Assembly: GCA_964020155.1 (NCBI GenBank)
Contig: OZ026563.1
Coordinates: 818,824-882,823, forward strand
Source of the DNA: Chondrilla cf. caribensis
Lineage: Eukaryota; Porifera; Demospongiae; Chondrillida; Chondrillidae
Direction of reading: 5' to 3'
Length of the DNA: 64,000 nucleotides
Under the pieces are notes generated by a model that ran no database searches, was not told where the DNA came from, and saw only the letters and a list, made by a program, of their open reading frames with translations. Positions 1 to 11,740 of this stretch are shown here, one piece after another (within the stretch, counting starts at the first letter, position 1; each line of letters starts with the position of its first letter). The position numbers and the translations under genes are program-made.

Positions 1-264
1 AATTATACAAGCCCCTCACCAAGTAATCTAAAAAATTAAAAACTCCACTTTACAAGATTCCTCGGAAATGTGCATAATATGTATACAATCCAACTAGCCA
101 AAAGGCACACCAAATCTGCACCTCTTACCAAAGGTACTTACTGGTTGACATAGTGCACGAGAGCTGGGGACTGAGTGATGTACAGATCAATACATGTATG
201 TACTGGTTGGGGTATTTACTAAGCAAGCTAAACTGTAGTTATAAATCCATGTACGAAAGAAAGT
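1..264. other. Left edge, no gene recognised
   Basis: AT-rich sequence with no convincing exon or repeat. It probably holds the 3' UTR of the minus-strand gene that ends at 265. Confidence 0.4.
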
Positions 265-785
265 TCACAATTTGACAGTCCGGTCCCATAGATACTGGAG
301 TAGTCTTATCATCTGTGGCTGTTCTGAACAAAGCTTCTCTGCCCATTTGCTGACATGAAGCGGTCTAATGAGAACACTACCGAAGAAAGGCCCCAGCACA
401 TTCGGACCAACCTTGACAATAGTGAAACTCCATATGCTCGAGTTGTAGTCGATGAGCTTGGAGAGGCTAGACACGGATGCTTCCACCCTCTCCACCACGC
501 TGTCCCTATCCCACTCCTCATCGACTGCAGCTTCCACAGACTTGTACGCGAACTTGACGTAGTCTGAAATGACCTCCATGGCTCGATCCTGTACACACGG
601 TACTTTGAAAACCAGCTCCAGAGCAGTGTCGAGGATTTCCTACGGAGGAGAATTGTCGGAAGGAGCACAGGGGCATTAAAAGTACACCAAAACTGGCAAA
701 AGATAATAATAATTCCAGGTGAGCTAACATGCTGCTTTGAGGGGACTTCATCGCTTAGCAGAAGGTTCAATTTCTCTTCCAACAT
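265..785 (-). CDS. Unrecognised 143-aa protein, two exons
   Basis: Two exons in one frame: 785-729 (ATG at 785) and 639-265 (TGA). The 89-bp intron has a GT donor at 728 and a TAG acceptor at 640. The protein starts MLEEKLNLLL and is mostly helical in character, with alternating charged and hydrophobic residues, an acidic stretch (AAVDEEWDRD) and a more hydrophobic C-terminal third (VGPNVLGPFFGSVLI). There is no signal peptide, clear membrane segment or metal-binding motif. I do not recognise the family; it could be a small helical-repeat protein or the tail of a longer gene whose 5' exons I missed. Its start lies 155 bp from the mitoguardin start in head-to-head orientation, so the two may share a promoter. 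Confidence 0.5.
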
Positions 786-940
786 AGTGCAGTTGAAATT
801 AATGTTTTATCCCGTTTTGAATTTAAAATTTTCATTTTCCAACGGGAGTTGAACTTGGGACATGCGGGAGAAGCAGGGTAGCTAAGTAAGCAAGTCGCAA
901 AGTGAACTACAGTACATTTCTGTGTGCGAGGAGTGCAACC
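786..940. promoter_or_regulatory. Candidate bidirectional promoter (143-aa gene / mitoguardin)
   Basis: This is the only sequence between two divergent start codons (785 minus, 941 plus), so both 5' UTRs and core promoters should lie here unless noncoding 5' exons exist. No TATA-like element is obvious. Confidence 0.4.
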
Positions 941-1948
941 ATGAATATCACCTGGGTGAGTTATGCGCCTAGTTTAGAACTAGAGACACAGTGTAGTTTG
1001 GTTTATTGTAGACTATTCAAATTACCTAGCGGTTCTCGCTCGATCCAGACTGAGTTTTATTCTGCCCGTAATGTATGAAATAAAGGTATGTGCTTCCTTC
1101 CATGTAGCCCAGTCTTTCCTACATCGGATGGCCGTGGAGTAGGAAGTTCAAGTGGTACGCCATTGTATCGTTTCTAATAGCTAGTGCAGCCATATTCGGT
1201 GGTGGCTTCATCCTAAGACGTCGAATTCGAATACATCGAAGGAGGAAGCAATTAGAGGAAGCGTCTGTGTATTCTTCGATGCGATACAATGCGAAGGAAG
1301 GACAACACTTACTGACTCCACTCCACTCTAGTGAGTTCTGTGATCCTAGTATCACTCGTTTAAACCGCCATTTAATTTGATTACAGGGCGTACAGCTGGT
1401 CTATGTGACCATGGGTCCTATGGTGTGACCGGCCACTGGCTTTGCTCACAGCAACATCTTGTTATAAATCGTATTTATTGGATTCTCCTCATTTTTAACC
1501 ACTTCAGCCAGAATTCTTCTGTAACAGTTACTAATGCACAGATATGGGAGTGTATTTGTACCCATATGGTATGCTGTTGTTCAGAGACTGTCCTTATGGT
1601 CTCAAATCACTAAATCCCCTTGCTCTTTGCTACTACAAGTATACAGTTGTAAAGTAGTGTATTTTATAATGCAACTTGCTATGATGAGTACTCTGGTTCG
1701 TACATACTCTATTAATATGTACACTTCACTCAGTCCCTAGCTCATGTACATTATGTTAACTAGTACTGATAGTGAGTACCTCTGATAAGAAGTACAGATT
1801 TGGTGTGCCCTTCAAGGTACTCACTAAGCTTGTTGGACTGTACATGATACGTATGTTGTGGTTGTGTCTAGTGATGAGCCCTGAATCTGTGTACAAGAGT
1901 GGACCACTACAGCTCACGGAGCAGGGAGAAGTACAAATGGATGGTACT

Positions 1949-1997
<49 letters not shown>

Positions 1998-2860
1998 GTG
2001 TGTGTGTGTGTGTTAGTGTTAGTTGCATATGCATTATGCAAAAACACACACAAGTGCGTATTGTGGGTGTTTGTGAGAAAGCCTACATGCTTGTGTACAC
2101 TGTACAGGACCTGTCAATAGGATGCCTAATCAATGCAGTGATGAGGACTTGAATGCTGAAGACCTTTTTCTGCAAGGACAGGAAGCTTATGAGAAGGCGC
2201 TTCACTTGTGGCAGAAGTCATTGAAGAAGACGAGTGACAGTGGTGAACTGGCCAGCCAGATCAGAACACTCCTTTCGCAGGCCGAAACTCTTCCGCATGC
2301 TTCAATCAGCTTCAGGTGATAGTTCACAGGATACAGTAGTCGATGGTTGTGTGCATCCGGTAGTGACGATAAGTTCATCCTAAGTCTAATTCCATGCATG
2401 TACCTTCCTGGCTACAGCACCACTTATTCGGAATTGATGCAGACGGCCCCAACTAGCCAAGACAGTGACTCGGACACTGCCTCTTTTTGCTCCCTTCTTT
2501 CCGATTTTGAAGTGAGTCATGATTGTGACTGTGGGTACCTCCTTAATCACGACCTCTCAACTTTGCTCTTGCTGCTTGATTCCAGGAAGTCCCACTCCCC
2601 TTGACTGGCGGCCTGTCCCTCCCCCGCCTCTATCATGTCGGGTTGCAAAAGGCCGAGGCAGGCCAGGTGCCTTGTAGAACTTGGAGGTGGGCTGTCTTCT
2701 CCAGGATAAAAGGTTGTCTTTGGATTAGACAGTGTCGTCTTACTTTGTCTTTGCAGGACACAGAGTCTGCTTTGTAAGGATGACACTGATTTCCTTGCTA
2801 AGCTTTACGGTGTTCGCTTGGCTTTTGGTGTGAGTTAATGGAGACTGTTGTGTGTACATG

Positions 2861-2940
<80 letters not shown>

Positions 2941-4620
2941 TGTATCATTAGAATAATGCCCTATTTTAACATAGAAATTTTCTGTCTTGCCTTTTTCAGC
3001 ATTTACTACAGTCACAAGAATTGAGCAGTCAGTTCCAGTGTATTGGACATGAAGCCATGTCAGCATTCTTCACTATGGCAGGCAAAGATGTGCAGCCATT
3101 TTGTGTAGCATTCGACAACATTATGACATTTGTGGCAGAGCAGGAGAATTGGGAGATCATGAAGGAGGAATTGATGGAGAGGAGAGTCGTGGAGATCACG
3201 TTTTACGATGTTGTCCTGGATTTCACACTGCTGGATGCGTTTGATGACCTGGACAATCTTCCTGGGACTATAGTGTCTGTACTACAGAATCGCTGGCTGA
3301 CAGATGGCATGAAGGAATCAGCACTGAATGCTGGTATATGGACCATGATCAAGGCTAAGAAGAGCATGCTGAAGGTACAGTAGAGGACACTCCATCTGGC
3401 AGAGCAGGTCTATGTTCCATTGCAGCTTGGACATTCTGCTGTGGTACACACACTAGTAGAGGTCCTACTATACACACACACTAGTAGAGGTCTGACTGTA
3501 CACACACTAGTAGAGGTCTGACTGTACACACACTAGTAGAGGTCCTACTGTACATACAAGAGTAGAGGTCCTACTGTACACACACACTAGTAGAGGTACT
3601 ACTGTACACACACTAGTAGAGGTACTACTGTACACACACTAGAATTGGTCCTACTGTACACACACACTAGTAGAGGTCCCACTGTGCACACACTAGTAGA
3701 GGTCCCACTGTGCACGTACACAGATAGAGATCTTATTGTACACACATACTGATAGAGGTCTTACCATACGTACGTACGTACACTCATAGAGGTTATCCCA
3801 CACACACACAGGCACTGGTAAAGGTGGTGTTGTACTACATGTAGAGTTGTGTACTGTAATAGATTGACTGTTGACTGTCTTCACACAGCATGGCGATGGA
3901 TTCATGATGAAGTTTTATGCCATCTCTGAGGTGCTAACTCCTGTACTTGCCTGGGGTTTCCTGGGAACCAACAGCCGACTTGTAGCCAAGTGTACACACT
4001 TCAAGGTACAGTATCCGTGTACTTAGTGAGTGTGTACACTGTGTGTACTCAGTGTGCATGCATGTGTACAGTATGTACAGTATACTCCATTATGGATGAA
4101 TTGAATTTTGTCAATACCTGTCTGGTTCATGTGCATGGCTCATATATTGTTGTAATGGAATTCTTCATATTTCCTCAACATTTCTTCAATTCTGAGTTAG
4201 TGAATAATTTCCTAATTCATGCTATTTATGTACAATTACGTACGTACATGTACATAGTAATATGTATGTACATAGTCAATGTACACCTACATGTGTGTGT
4301 GTGTGTGTGTGTGTTTTTGATTGTATGTGTAAGTACACATGAATGTGCATACACATGATGTTCAAGTCTCTTACACAACAGCTAATGTTAGTTATTTATT
4401 ATCGGTTCCTTCTTTGTAGGAAGCAATACTCAATTGTATCCGAACTATCTTCTCCTTGGAAGACGTTAGGTATCATGACAAGGAGACTCTTGCAGAGGAC
4501 ATTAACCGAGTCTTTCTGAAAACAGTGGAATCAATGAAGCACGAACTACAGCAGAACCAGTTTCAACATGATAAAGATAGTTCAGTCGTTGTAAATACTG
4601 TCAAGGGAAGTGTTGCTTAG
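941..4620 (+). CDS. MIGA: Mitoguardin (FAM73 family) homologue
   Basis: Mitoguardins are outer mitochondrial membrane proteins that promote mitochondrial fusion with MitoPLD and form organelle contacts (family knowledge). Eleven coding exons: 941-955, 1108-1330, 1773-1816, 1913-1943, 2108-2315, 2418-2511, 2586-2686, 2757-2829, 3000-3374, 3889-4005, 4420-4620, giving 493 aa (human paralogues about 590-630). Residues 24-41 form one membrane segment (IVSFLIASAAIFGGGFIL), followed by a basic cluster (RRRIRIHRRRK). The C-terminal family domain is clear: DTDFLAKLYGVRLAF, FYDVVLDFTLLDAFDDL, LQNRWLTDGMKESAL and LTPVLAWGFLG. Exon 1 encodes only five residues. Exons 3 and 4 (44 and 31 nt) are the least certain; exon 4 was placed by phase. 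The last 39 coding bases overlap the SAPCD2 coding end on the other strand. Confidence 0.88.
1950..2012. repeat. (TG)n microsatellite
   Basis: Near-pure TG run with one TGCG interruption. It begins about 6 bp after the proposed donor of mitoguardin exon 4 and is UG in the transcript. Confidence 0.95.
2859..2940. repeat. (TG)n microsatellite
   Basis: TG run in the mitoguardin intron after the exon ending at 2829, about 30 bp past the donor. UG in the transcript. Confidence 0.95.
3440..3770. repeat. Minisatellite in mitoguardin intron
   Basis: About eleven imperfect copies of a unit near 26 bp with the core ACACTAGTAGAGGTC, separated by CTACTGTACACAC-type spacers. It lies between the exons ending at 3374 and starting at 3889. 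Confidence 0.9.
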
Positions 4621-6010
4621 AGTTTCTTCCTCTGGCCATTCGTTGTATTCACCAGATGTATCTTCTTCTTTGCATTGAGCTTTGTAAGCAAAGAGCTGTC
4701 TCAGGAGCCACTTTTTATCAGACTCGAGTTTTGAGATTAGCCTCTTCTGTTCTGTAACCGTCTGCGTATGTGTGCATATTTCCAAAGAGAATAAACGACA
4801 TACCATTTACTGTGGAATATGTCCAACCACACACAAATCTGTGCAGGACAGTTGCCCTTTCAGTTCCACTACTGTATTGTGTTGAACGTGATACCACATC
4901 AGGGACTAATGGTCACTTGGTACATGTCAGTAATTACCCCCCGCCCCCGTGGCTTGTTTTAATGTGACTGCAACAAGCATCACACAGGACAGTCTTCCCA
5001 CAAAAGCCACCATATAACGTTGCAATAAGTTGCACATCCATTGTACAGATTGCTAATGTTGCATAGAACAAGGACAACGTATGTACGTATTGTATGTATG
5101 TATGTATGAATGTATCTACCATGTCTGCATAGAACAAGGACTATGTATGTATGTATGCATGAATGATCTACGATGTCTGCATAGAACAAGGACTATGTAT
5201 GTATGTATGTATGTATGTATGTATCACGATGTATGTATGTATGCATGAATGTATCTATGATGTCTGCATAGAACAAGGACTATGTATGTATGTATGTATG
5301 TATGTATGTATGTATGTATGTATGACGATGTATGTATGTATGCATGAATGTATCTATGATGTCTGCATAGAACAAGGACTATGTATGTATGTATCCACTA
5401 CGATGTCTGTATTCTCGTGCACTAGGAGGGGTGTACGCACCTAGCTGTGGTGTAAGTGCCCGTGTGCACCTAGTGACCTAACCTGCATCAGTTCCTTGAG
5501 CTGTGGGCTCACTGAGGCTGGTGCATGTGACTCTTCTGACCTGGTCCTGAAGACATGTGCATGCTGTGAAAATATGAAGAGGTAGACAAAGAACAATCGT
5601 TCAGTGATACATTGTTGGCAAAATCGATAAGTTTGCAACGATCACATAGGACGTACTGGATAGTTGGTTGTGTGCTTGTATTCTCCATCTTCTTTCATCT
5701 CACTGTTATCCTTCACAGACAAGCCGGGTATATCGTCGCCCTTTCTTTCTAAACAGTGAAGCCAGGGTACCACACCTGCCGTTGCTCTCTCCACCGCAGA
5801 AAGGAATTTTGCAAATGTTATCCCCTGTTGGCTAGTTCCTTCCTTCCTCAGTTCAGACAGTAGCGACATCAACGGAGGCTTGTTCTCCGCCGTGAAATAC
5901 TTCTCCATAGTTTCCACGGACGCCAGTTCTTCTCCATTACTGAATAAATCGAAGACAAACTTCCACTGCCACTCAGGTACAGACGAAGAGGCTGATTTGC
6001 CAACGTTCAT
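4582..6010 (-). CDS. SAPCD2: SAPCD2-like suppressor-APC-domain protein
   Basis: SAPCD2 is a cortical protein linked to APC binding and spindle orientation (family knowledge). Three exons: 6010-5657, 5563-5483, 4761-4582; 204 aa. The N-terminal region resembles the family's EF-hand-like domain (PEWQWKFVFDLF ... GITFAKFLSAVE). The C-terminal coiled coil matches the vertebrate tail (VTEQKRLISKLESDK, LLRQLFAYKAQ) and ends in an acidic SLDSIYND tail comparable to the vertebrate LDSTFI end. Human SAPCD2 is about 394 aa; the middle is much shorter here, so either an exon in the repeat-rich 4762-5482 interval was missed or the linker is truly short. The first in-frame ATG is at 6010. The stop lies inside mitoguardin's last coding exon. 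Confidence 0.75.
4790..4795 (+). promoter_or_regulatory. Candidate mitoguardin polyadenylation signal
   Basis: AATAAA, 170 nt after the mitoguardin stop. If used, the mitoguardin 3' UTR is antisense to the whole last SAPCD2 exon. Confidence 0.45.
5085..5400. repeat. Compound TATG tandem array
   Basis: Four long copies of a unit that alternates (TATG)n with the block ATGTCTGCATAGAACAAGG, plus shorter CATGAATGTATCTA pieces. It lies in the last SAPCD2 intron. Confidence 0.9.
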
Positions 6011-6169
6011 GCTCAATCGCGACCTCACGTACGTACGCTGTACACTAACTTATTGCTACATTAGACGACCATTTTATAACTGTATCGACTGTACAATGGG
6101 CAATTCAACATGAATAATTCGAATACTGGCTGCAAAATATATTTAAAAAATGAAGAACTATGGCTCACT

Positions 6170-6528
6170 CTAGGTCGGTGGCGTTGTGTTAGTTTTAGGT
6201 TCAGATGGCGGTTTACTCTCTGATTCTTTCCTTTTTCTTTCGGATGCGGCTTTAGTACCACCGGACGCCGATGTTTCCCTCGCCTTTTTCATTTCCTCTA
6301 GAAGCTTTCTTGCCTCGGATTGAAAGGATTCGTTCTTCTTCTCAAGGTTGGTGAGGTAGTTGTCTATCTCTGTTAACTTTTTGTCCAAGTCTTGATATTC
6401 TACAAAAACATGCACTTATTGTATGCCTTTCATAAAGTTTAAATGGCTAAACGCACACAATTAATTATACCTTTGATCGCTTCAGTCTCAAAATTGTCGG
6501 GAATTACTTCTGGATAATCGGTAGCCAT
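6170..6528 (-). CDS. BBLN: Bublin coiled-coil protein (UPF0184)
   Basis: Two exons, 6528-6471 and 6399-6170, encode 95 aa starting MATDYPEVIPDNFETEAIK. The central helix (EYQDLDKKLTEIDNYLTNLE, then EKKNESFQSEARKLLEEM) matches the short coiled coil of the vertebrate C9orf16/BBLN family in position, spacing and the LEEKN-type core. In the nematode the family organises intermediate filaments at the apical intestinal surface (family knowledge). The C-terminal 35 residues are charged, low-complexity and Thr/Pro rich. The intron is 71 bp. It lies 159 bp upstream of the SAPCD2 start on the same strand. Confidence 0.8.
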
Positions 6529-6743
6529 TTTTGTTCAACCTCGCGACAATCACGTGGACTTCCAGTATAGGTATACATGTATATAGACAGTAATAATACA
6601 CATGCATGTAACATCATTATAGGTTGCCATTTTTGTTCAACCCAGTGACATCACGTGCTCTACCGGCCTCGATATAAACCACACTTGCACCACAGATGAG
6701 TACTAAACTTGCACACTGCACACGGTACATATTATCTAACTTG

Positions 6744-6873
6744 AAGAACCTGAAACTACATCTACTAATTAAGAAGTTTGTTGTATATCCTTTAAACCTC
6801 GAGTTTTCAGAACCTGAAAACTCCCTCTACTAATTAGGAAGTTCGTTGTACATCCTTGTGAACTCAGGCATGA
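6744..6873. repeat. 65-bp local duplication of the ACSL 3' end
   Basis: 6744-6808 and 6809-6873 are diverged copies at an offset of 65 bp (AGAACCTGAAA, then CTACTAATTA.GAAGTT). The right-hand copy contains the real ACSL stop codon; the left-hand copy is downstream of it. Confidence 0.8.
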
Positions 6874-7306
6874 ACTTCTTTTCCAAGTTCCTCCGAACCA
6901 GCTTCTGAGTTGGTGTGAGGAGACCGTCCTCAATGGTGAATGGCGTCGGATGCAGGAATATTCCTTTGGCCTATGGCAATGGGGATTCGAGTTGTGATGC
7001 ATCATACAACACAACACAGGAGTCACTTCAGAGAACAAACACAGCCAACACACCACCAAAGCCATCAGTATAAGTAGACTATCACACAGTGGAATCTGTC
7101 TGATAATAGTGTCTACAGTGGTCACCCTTGGGACTTGAAAAGTAGCTGTTAAGAGAGGCAGCCAGCCAATACAATGACCACACTATACACAGATTTCACT
7201 GTATCGATATATACCAGCAATACTTATTTGATGCAACTGTAACACAGTGGGTCTATAATATCATAATCCTTATATGGAGGGAGATGAAACAGCAGACTTC
7301 TCCCGA

Positions 7307-7378
<72 letters not shown>

Positions 7379-8149
7379 TACATCCAAGCAGACAATATAG
7401 TACCTGTTCAAAGGGAAAAAGACCTGCCTCCTTTCCTATAGCGGTAATGTTCTTCAGTATGGCATTCTGAACAGCCTAACACGAAAAGTAAAGTACAAGT
7501 AGGTAAACGTGTGTCAATACATCCATATCGACATACATACATACAGGCATACAACCATACACAATATAGAGGATGCCATTATTACTAGATTCTCATGTGC
7601 ATGTGTACTATACAGGCAGTACACAACAATATTGTACACAGGCATCTATGTACTGTAACAGTATGTATGTAATTGTACATAACATAAGCACACACTTGTA
7701 TATAAAGTTACATATAATATTATACAGTACACATAAGTATAAAAAAGCACACATTTGTACAAGGACATTATAGTTAACACACATATCATATATATGTAGT
7801 TGTACACTCAGGAATACACTTACAAATGACTAAACATACATATGCACTCTGCACATCAGTGTAAACCTACTGTTGTTTGACAGAGCTTGTCCATGTCTCC
7901 CTTAATGCCATGCTTTTCACACCACATCGGAAGGTACTCCTCATCAGGAACAATGATGGCCAGCACACATGGCTGCGGTAGAGAGAAACTGTCATGGAAA
8001 GCACCAACACCAAACTTTATGCACTTCACATATTACACTGTATATACGTAGTCGTACATGCTTTCTGTGTGCACGAGTGTGTCTGTGCGTGTGTGTCTGT
8101 GTGTGCGTGTGTGTGTGTTTGTGCGTGTGTGTGTCTGTGCAAGTATGTT

Positions 8150-8217
<68 letters not shown>

Positions 8218-8715
8218 ACGTGTCCACACTGACATACCTTCAAACTGTTACCATACAGAAAGACCTGCTGAACGAACATGGATTTGAGATACACATTCTC
8301 AATCTTCTCTGGTGCTATGTACTCGCCCTAAACAGCAAGAAACCTCCAACACTAAAAAAAAAACATATGCTATTACATTAGCCAATGCTCTCACCTGCTG
8401 TGTCTTGAATATCTGCTTTTTACGGTCAATAATCCTCAGCACTCCATTGGGCAACCATTTACCAATGTCACCAGAGTGGAGCCATCCTTCCTCATCGAGG
8501 GCCTCGCGAGTTTTTTCTTCATTCTTGAGGTATCCCTTGAACACAATAGGTCCATAGAAACATACCTACAATTGGCAGAGATAGTGACAGTCAGCACCAC
8601 AGTAAGAAACCATCAATAATTAAATTGATATTCGATGCAGCTGTCTAAAGATAATGTACAGTATTTGAATGGTTGACAGGTTAGTGAAAATACAACAACC
8701 TAATTGCACACACAT

Positions 8716-8755
<40 letters not shown>

Positions 8756-8768
8756 GTGCACACACACA

Positions 8769-8833
<65 letters not shown>

Positions 8834-9423
8834 CTCCTTCATCATTTTCTGTGAAATACTTCATTTCTGGTACATCAACTAGTTTTATCTTTACTGATGG
8901 TAGTGGGGGGCCAACATGACCAGCTTTTGTCTCCCCGGGGATAGTAAGATTAGAAGTTGCATGGCACTCTGTTTGACCATATCCCTCAAACACATGACAT
9001 CCGAAGGCACTTCGACAGAACCTCAAGACCTCCTTTGGGATTGGAGCGGAGCCAGTGACAATGTACCTCACTCTTCCTCCCAACAGGGCCTGCATCTTCT
9101 TGAAGACCACCATGTCCCAAATAGAGTTCTTGCGAATAACCCCTCTGAGGAGAAATCAAGCTCTGAATCAAATAGTAAGTCCGCCAAGCAACAGCATACA
9201 TCATGCCCTACCTGTCCACCTCTTTGCCCTTGAAGTACAAAGCAATTCCCAGGAGAGTGCGTTTCACGAAGGACTTGCTTGCACCCATTATAACCTGGGT
9301 GAGAACAATATCTGCTGTTGACTTACAGATGGACTCATTGTACACATGCACATCCACTCAACAAAGGCATATACGTATTATGTGCTAAATGCATACTGTA
9401 AATGTACACATGCATAATACAAA

Positions 9424-9460
<37 letters not shown>

Positions 9461-9789
9461 ATATGTATACACCTTATCATAGACTCTGTTCAAAAGTCTG
9501 GGCACAACAATAAAAATGGTTGGTTTCAATTCTCTGATGTCGTCAAGCAGCAGTTTGGTGTCTCCTCTGTAGAATCCAATACGAGCACCATTTTGAAGAA
9601 GGAAGGCTTGAGCAATCCTCTCCATGGAGTGCGCAAGTGGCAGGAATGAAATATGACAGTCACTTGGTGACATCTGGTAGGTACTTCCCTGTGGATAGTA
9701 GATAAAAAGGTGCGACGTACGTATATATGTGGGCATTATAATAAATGAAGTACACATGACATTATATGTACGTATGTCTGTAAGTAGCG

Positions 9790-9845
<56 letters not shown>

Positions 9846-10424
9846 AACCTACCAGTACTATTTGCACAGCAGCACAGTTAGCCATTAGACCTTTGTGTGA
9901 GAGCATAGCACCTTTGGGGTCACCTGCACAATTATACACATTAACAATTTTTATGAGGCTCTAAGAGTACAGGAGTAACATTACACACCACAATGAATAC
10001 ACAGAAGGTAATACAAACAAGTCATTAGGAGGCTTCCCTGTGGGATATGCATGGTAAGTATGTACATATACCTACATATGAACATGTACACACACGTGTA
10101 CACACAGACACACAGGCACACACACGCACGCATGCACGCACAGGCACATACACGTACAGGCACACACACACATACCAGTTGTACCACTCGTATAACAAAT
10201 AGTGGACAGATCTTCCGGTTCAGGAGGCTGCACTTTGATTGGGTTATCACGGCCGAGGTCCTATATGCAACAAATCATGTACATTCCTCTCACAAGTAGA
10301 GTGAAAATGACCTCACAATGGGATGCACATATTACATGGAAAATGTTGAATACTGAATAATACTATTGTGACTGTAGCCCAATTCAGTTTCATCATATAC
10401 ACCTGTAAAATCAATTTGTGTGTG

Positions 10425-10495
<71 letters not shown>

Positions 10496-11701
10496 GACGT
10501 TCCATACTACACATGCAATTCTTACACACAGTGTACAGTATGAAATTGTTAGAACTTATTACATAATCCCCCGGTAACATTACACAATCAAAATCCGTAC
10601 ATAAACGTACATATATACATGTAGGCGTACTTCAATCTCCTGCATGGTGTGGAAGGATAGACCGTGGTCGGTGATTTTACTGCGCAGTTCATCTTGGATC
10701 CCCCTACCCCAGGAAACAATGTGCTTGACCGTGGAGTAAGAGTCCAAATCAGTTGTCACCACCTTCAGTTTCTCAGGATGGCACACTACGACCTCCACCT
10801 CAGCTGGATACAAGCACAATAACAAATGGATAAACACTCATATGCATACACACATGTTGTTAGCGTTAATAATATTTCTCAGGATGGCACACTACGACCT
10901 CCACCTAAGCTGGATACAAGCACAATAACAAATGGATAAACACTCATATGCATACACACATGTTGTTAGCGTTAATAATATTCAGAAACCTCCCATTCCT
11001 CCATCCTTCTTGCTTATCTTGGGGGATGTACGTATGTGTTTTAAATTGGTGAAATATATTCTCATCAGACTCGTAGACCTTAGAAATTGCTCAACGGAGC
11101 CCCTGCTAAGACTCATTATAGCACTTGTTGTGTAATAACATTATACGTACATTGTTGCAATAACCTTCCTCATAACATGTGTGTTTGTTGTCTGATCCAA
11201 CCAATTATGACCTGAATCAGCCCATTGTGGTCTGGTGATTCCCATTGTGGTCACCACAGGTCTCCAAACAATCATAACATAGATAGCAAGGTGGTAAGGC
11301 TGTCCTTCCACCCTGCTATCTATGGGAATACAAAAAGAGGTAAATCGAGTTCAAAAACTCATGGGCTGCCACCCCCGCACTCGAATTACTTGGGTGACTT
11401 TTCAGTAACAATATTAATGATAATACAAGTGGAGTAAAGAAGATTGGTGGCCAGGTACTATAAAGGTGAGATAAGAAGTACTGTGGCAAATTCTCATTAT
11501 CTGCCGCAATTTGTTTTGAAGGATATGACAGACTGATAAGTTTAGATAATTCCGTTTACTGTTTGTATATTGTAGTGGTATTTAGAATCAAGACAGACGA
11601 TGCATCGGCAGATCAAAGAGAATTAACCGAAAACAGGAAAGTCATTACATCCTGATACCGACATGTATGCATGCATGCATGTATGCACACATGCAACATG
11701 C

Positions 11702-11740
<39 letters not shown>

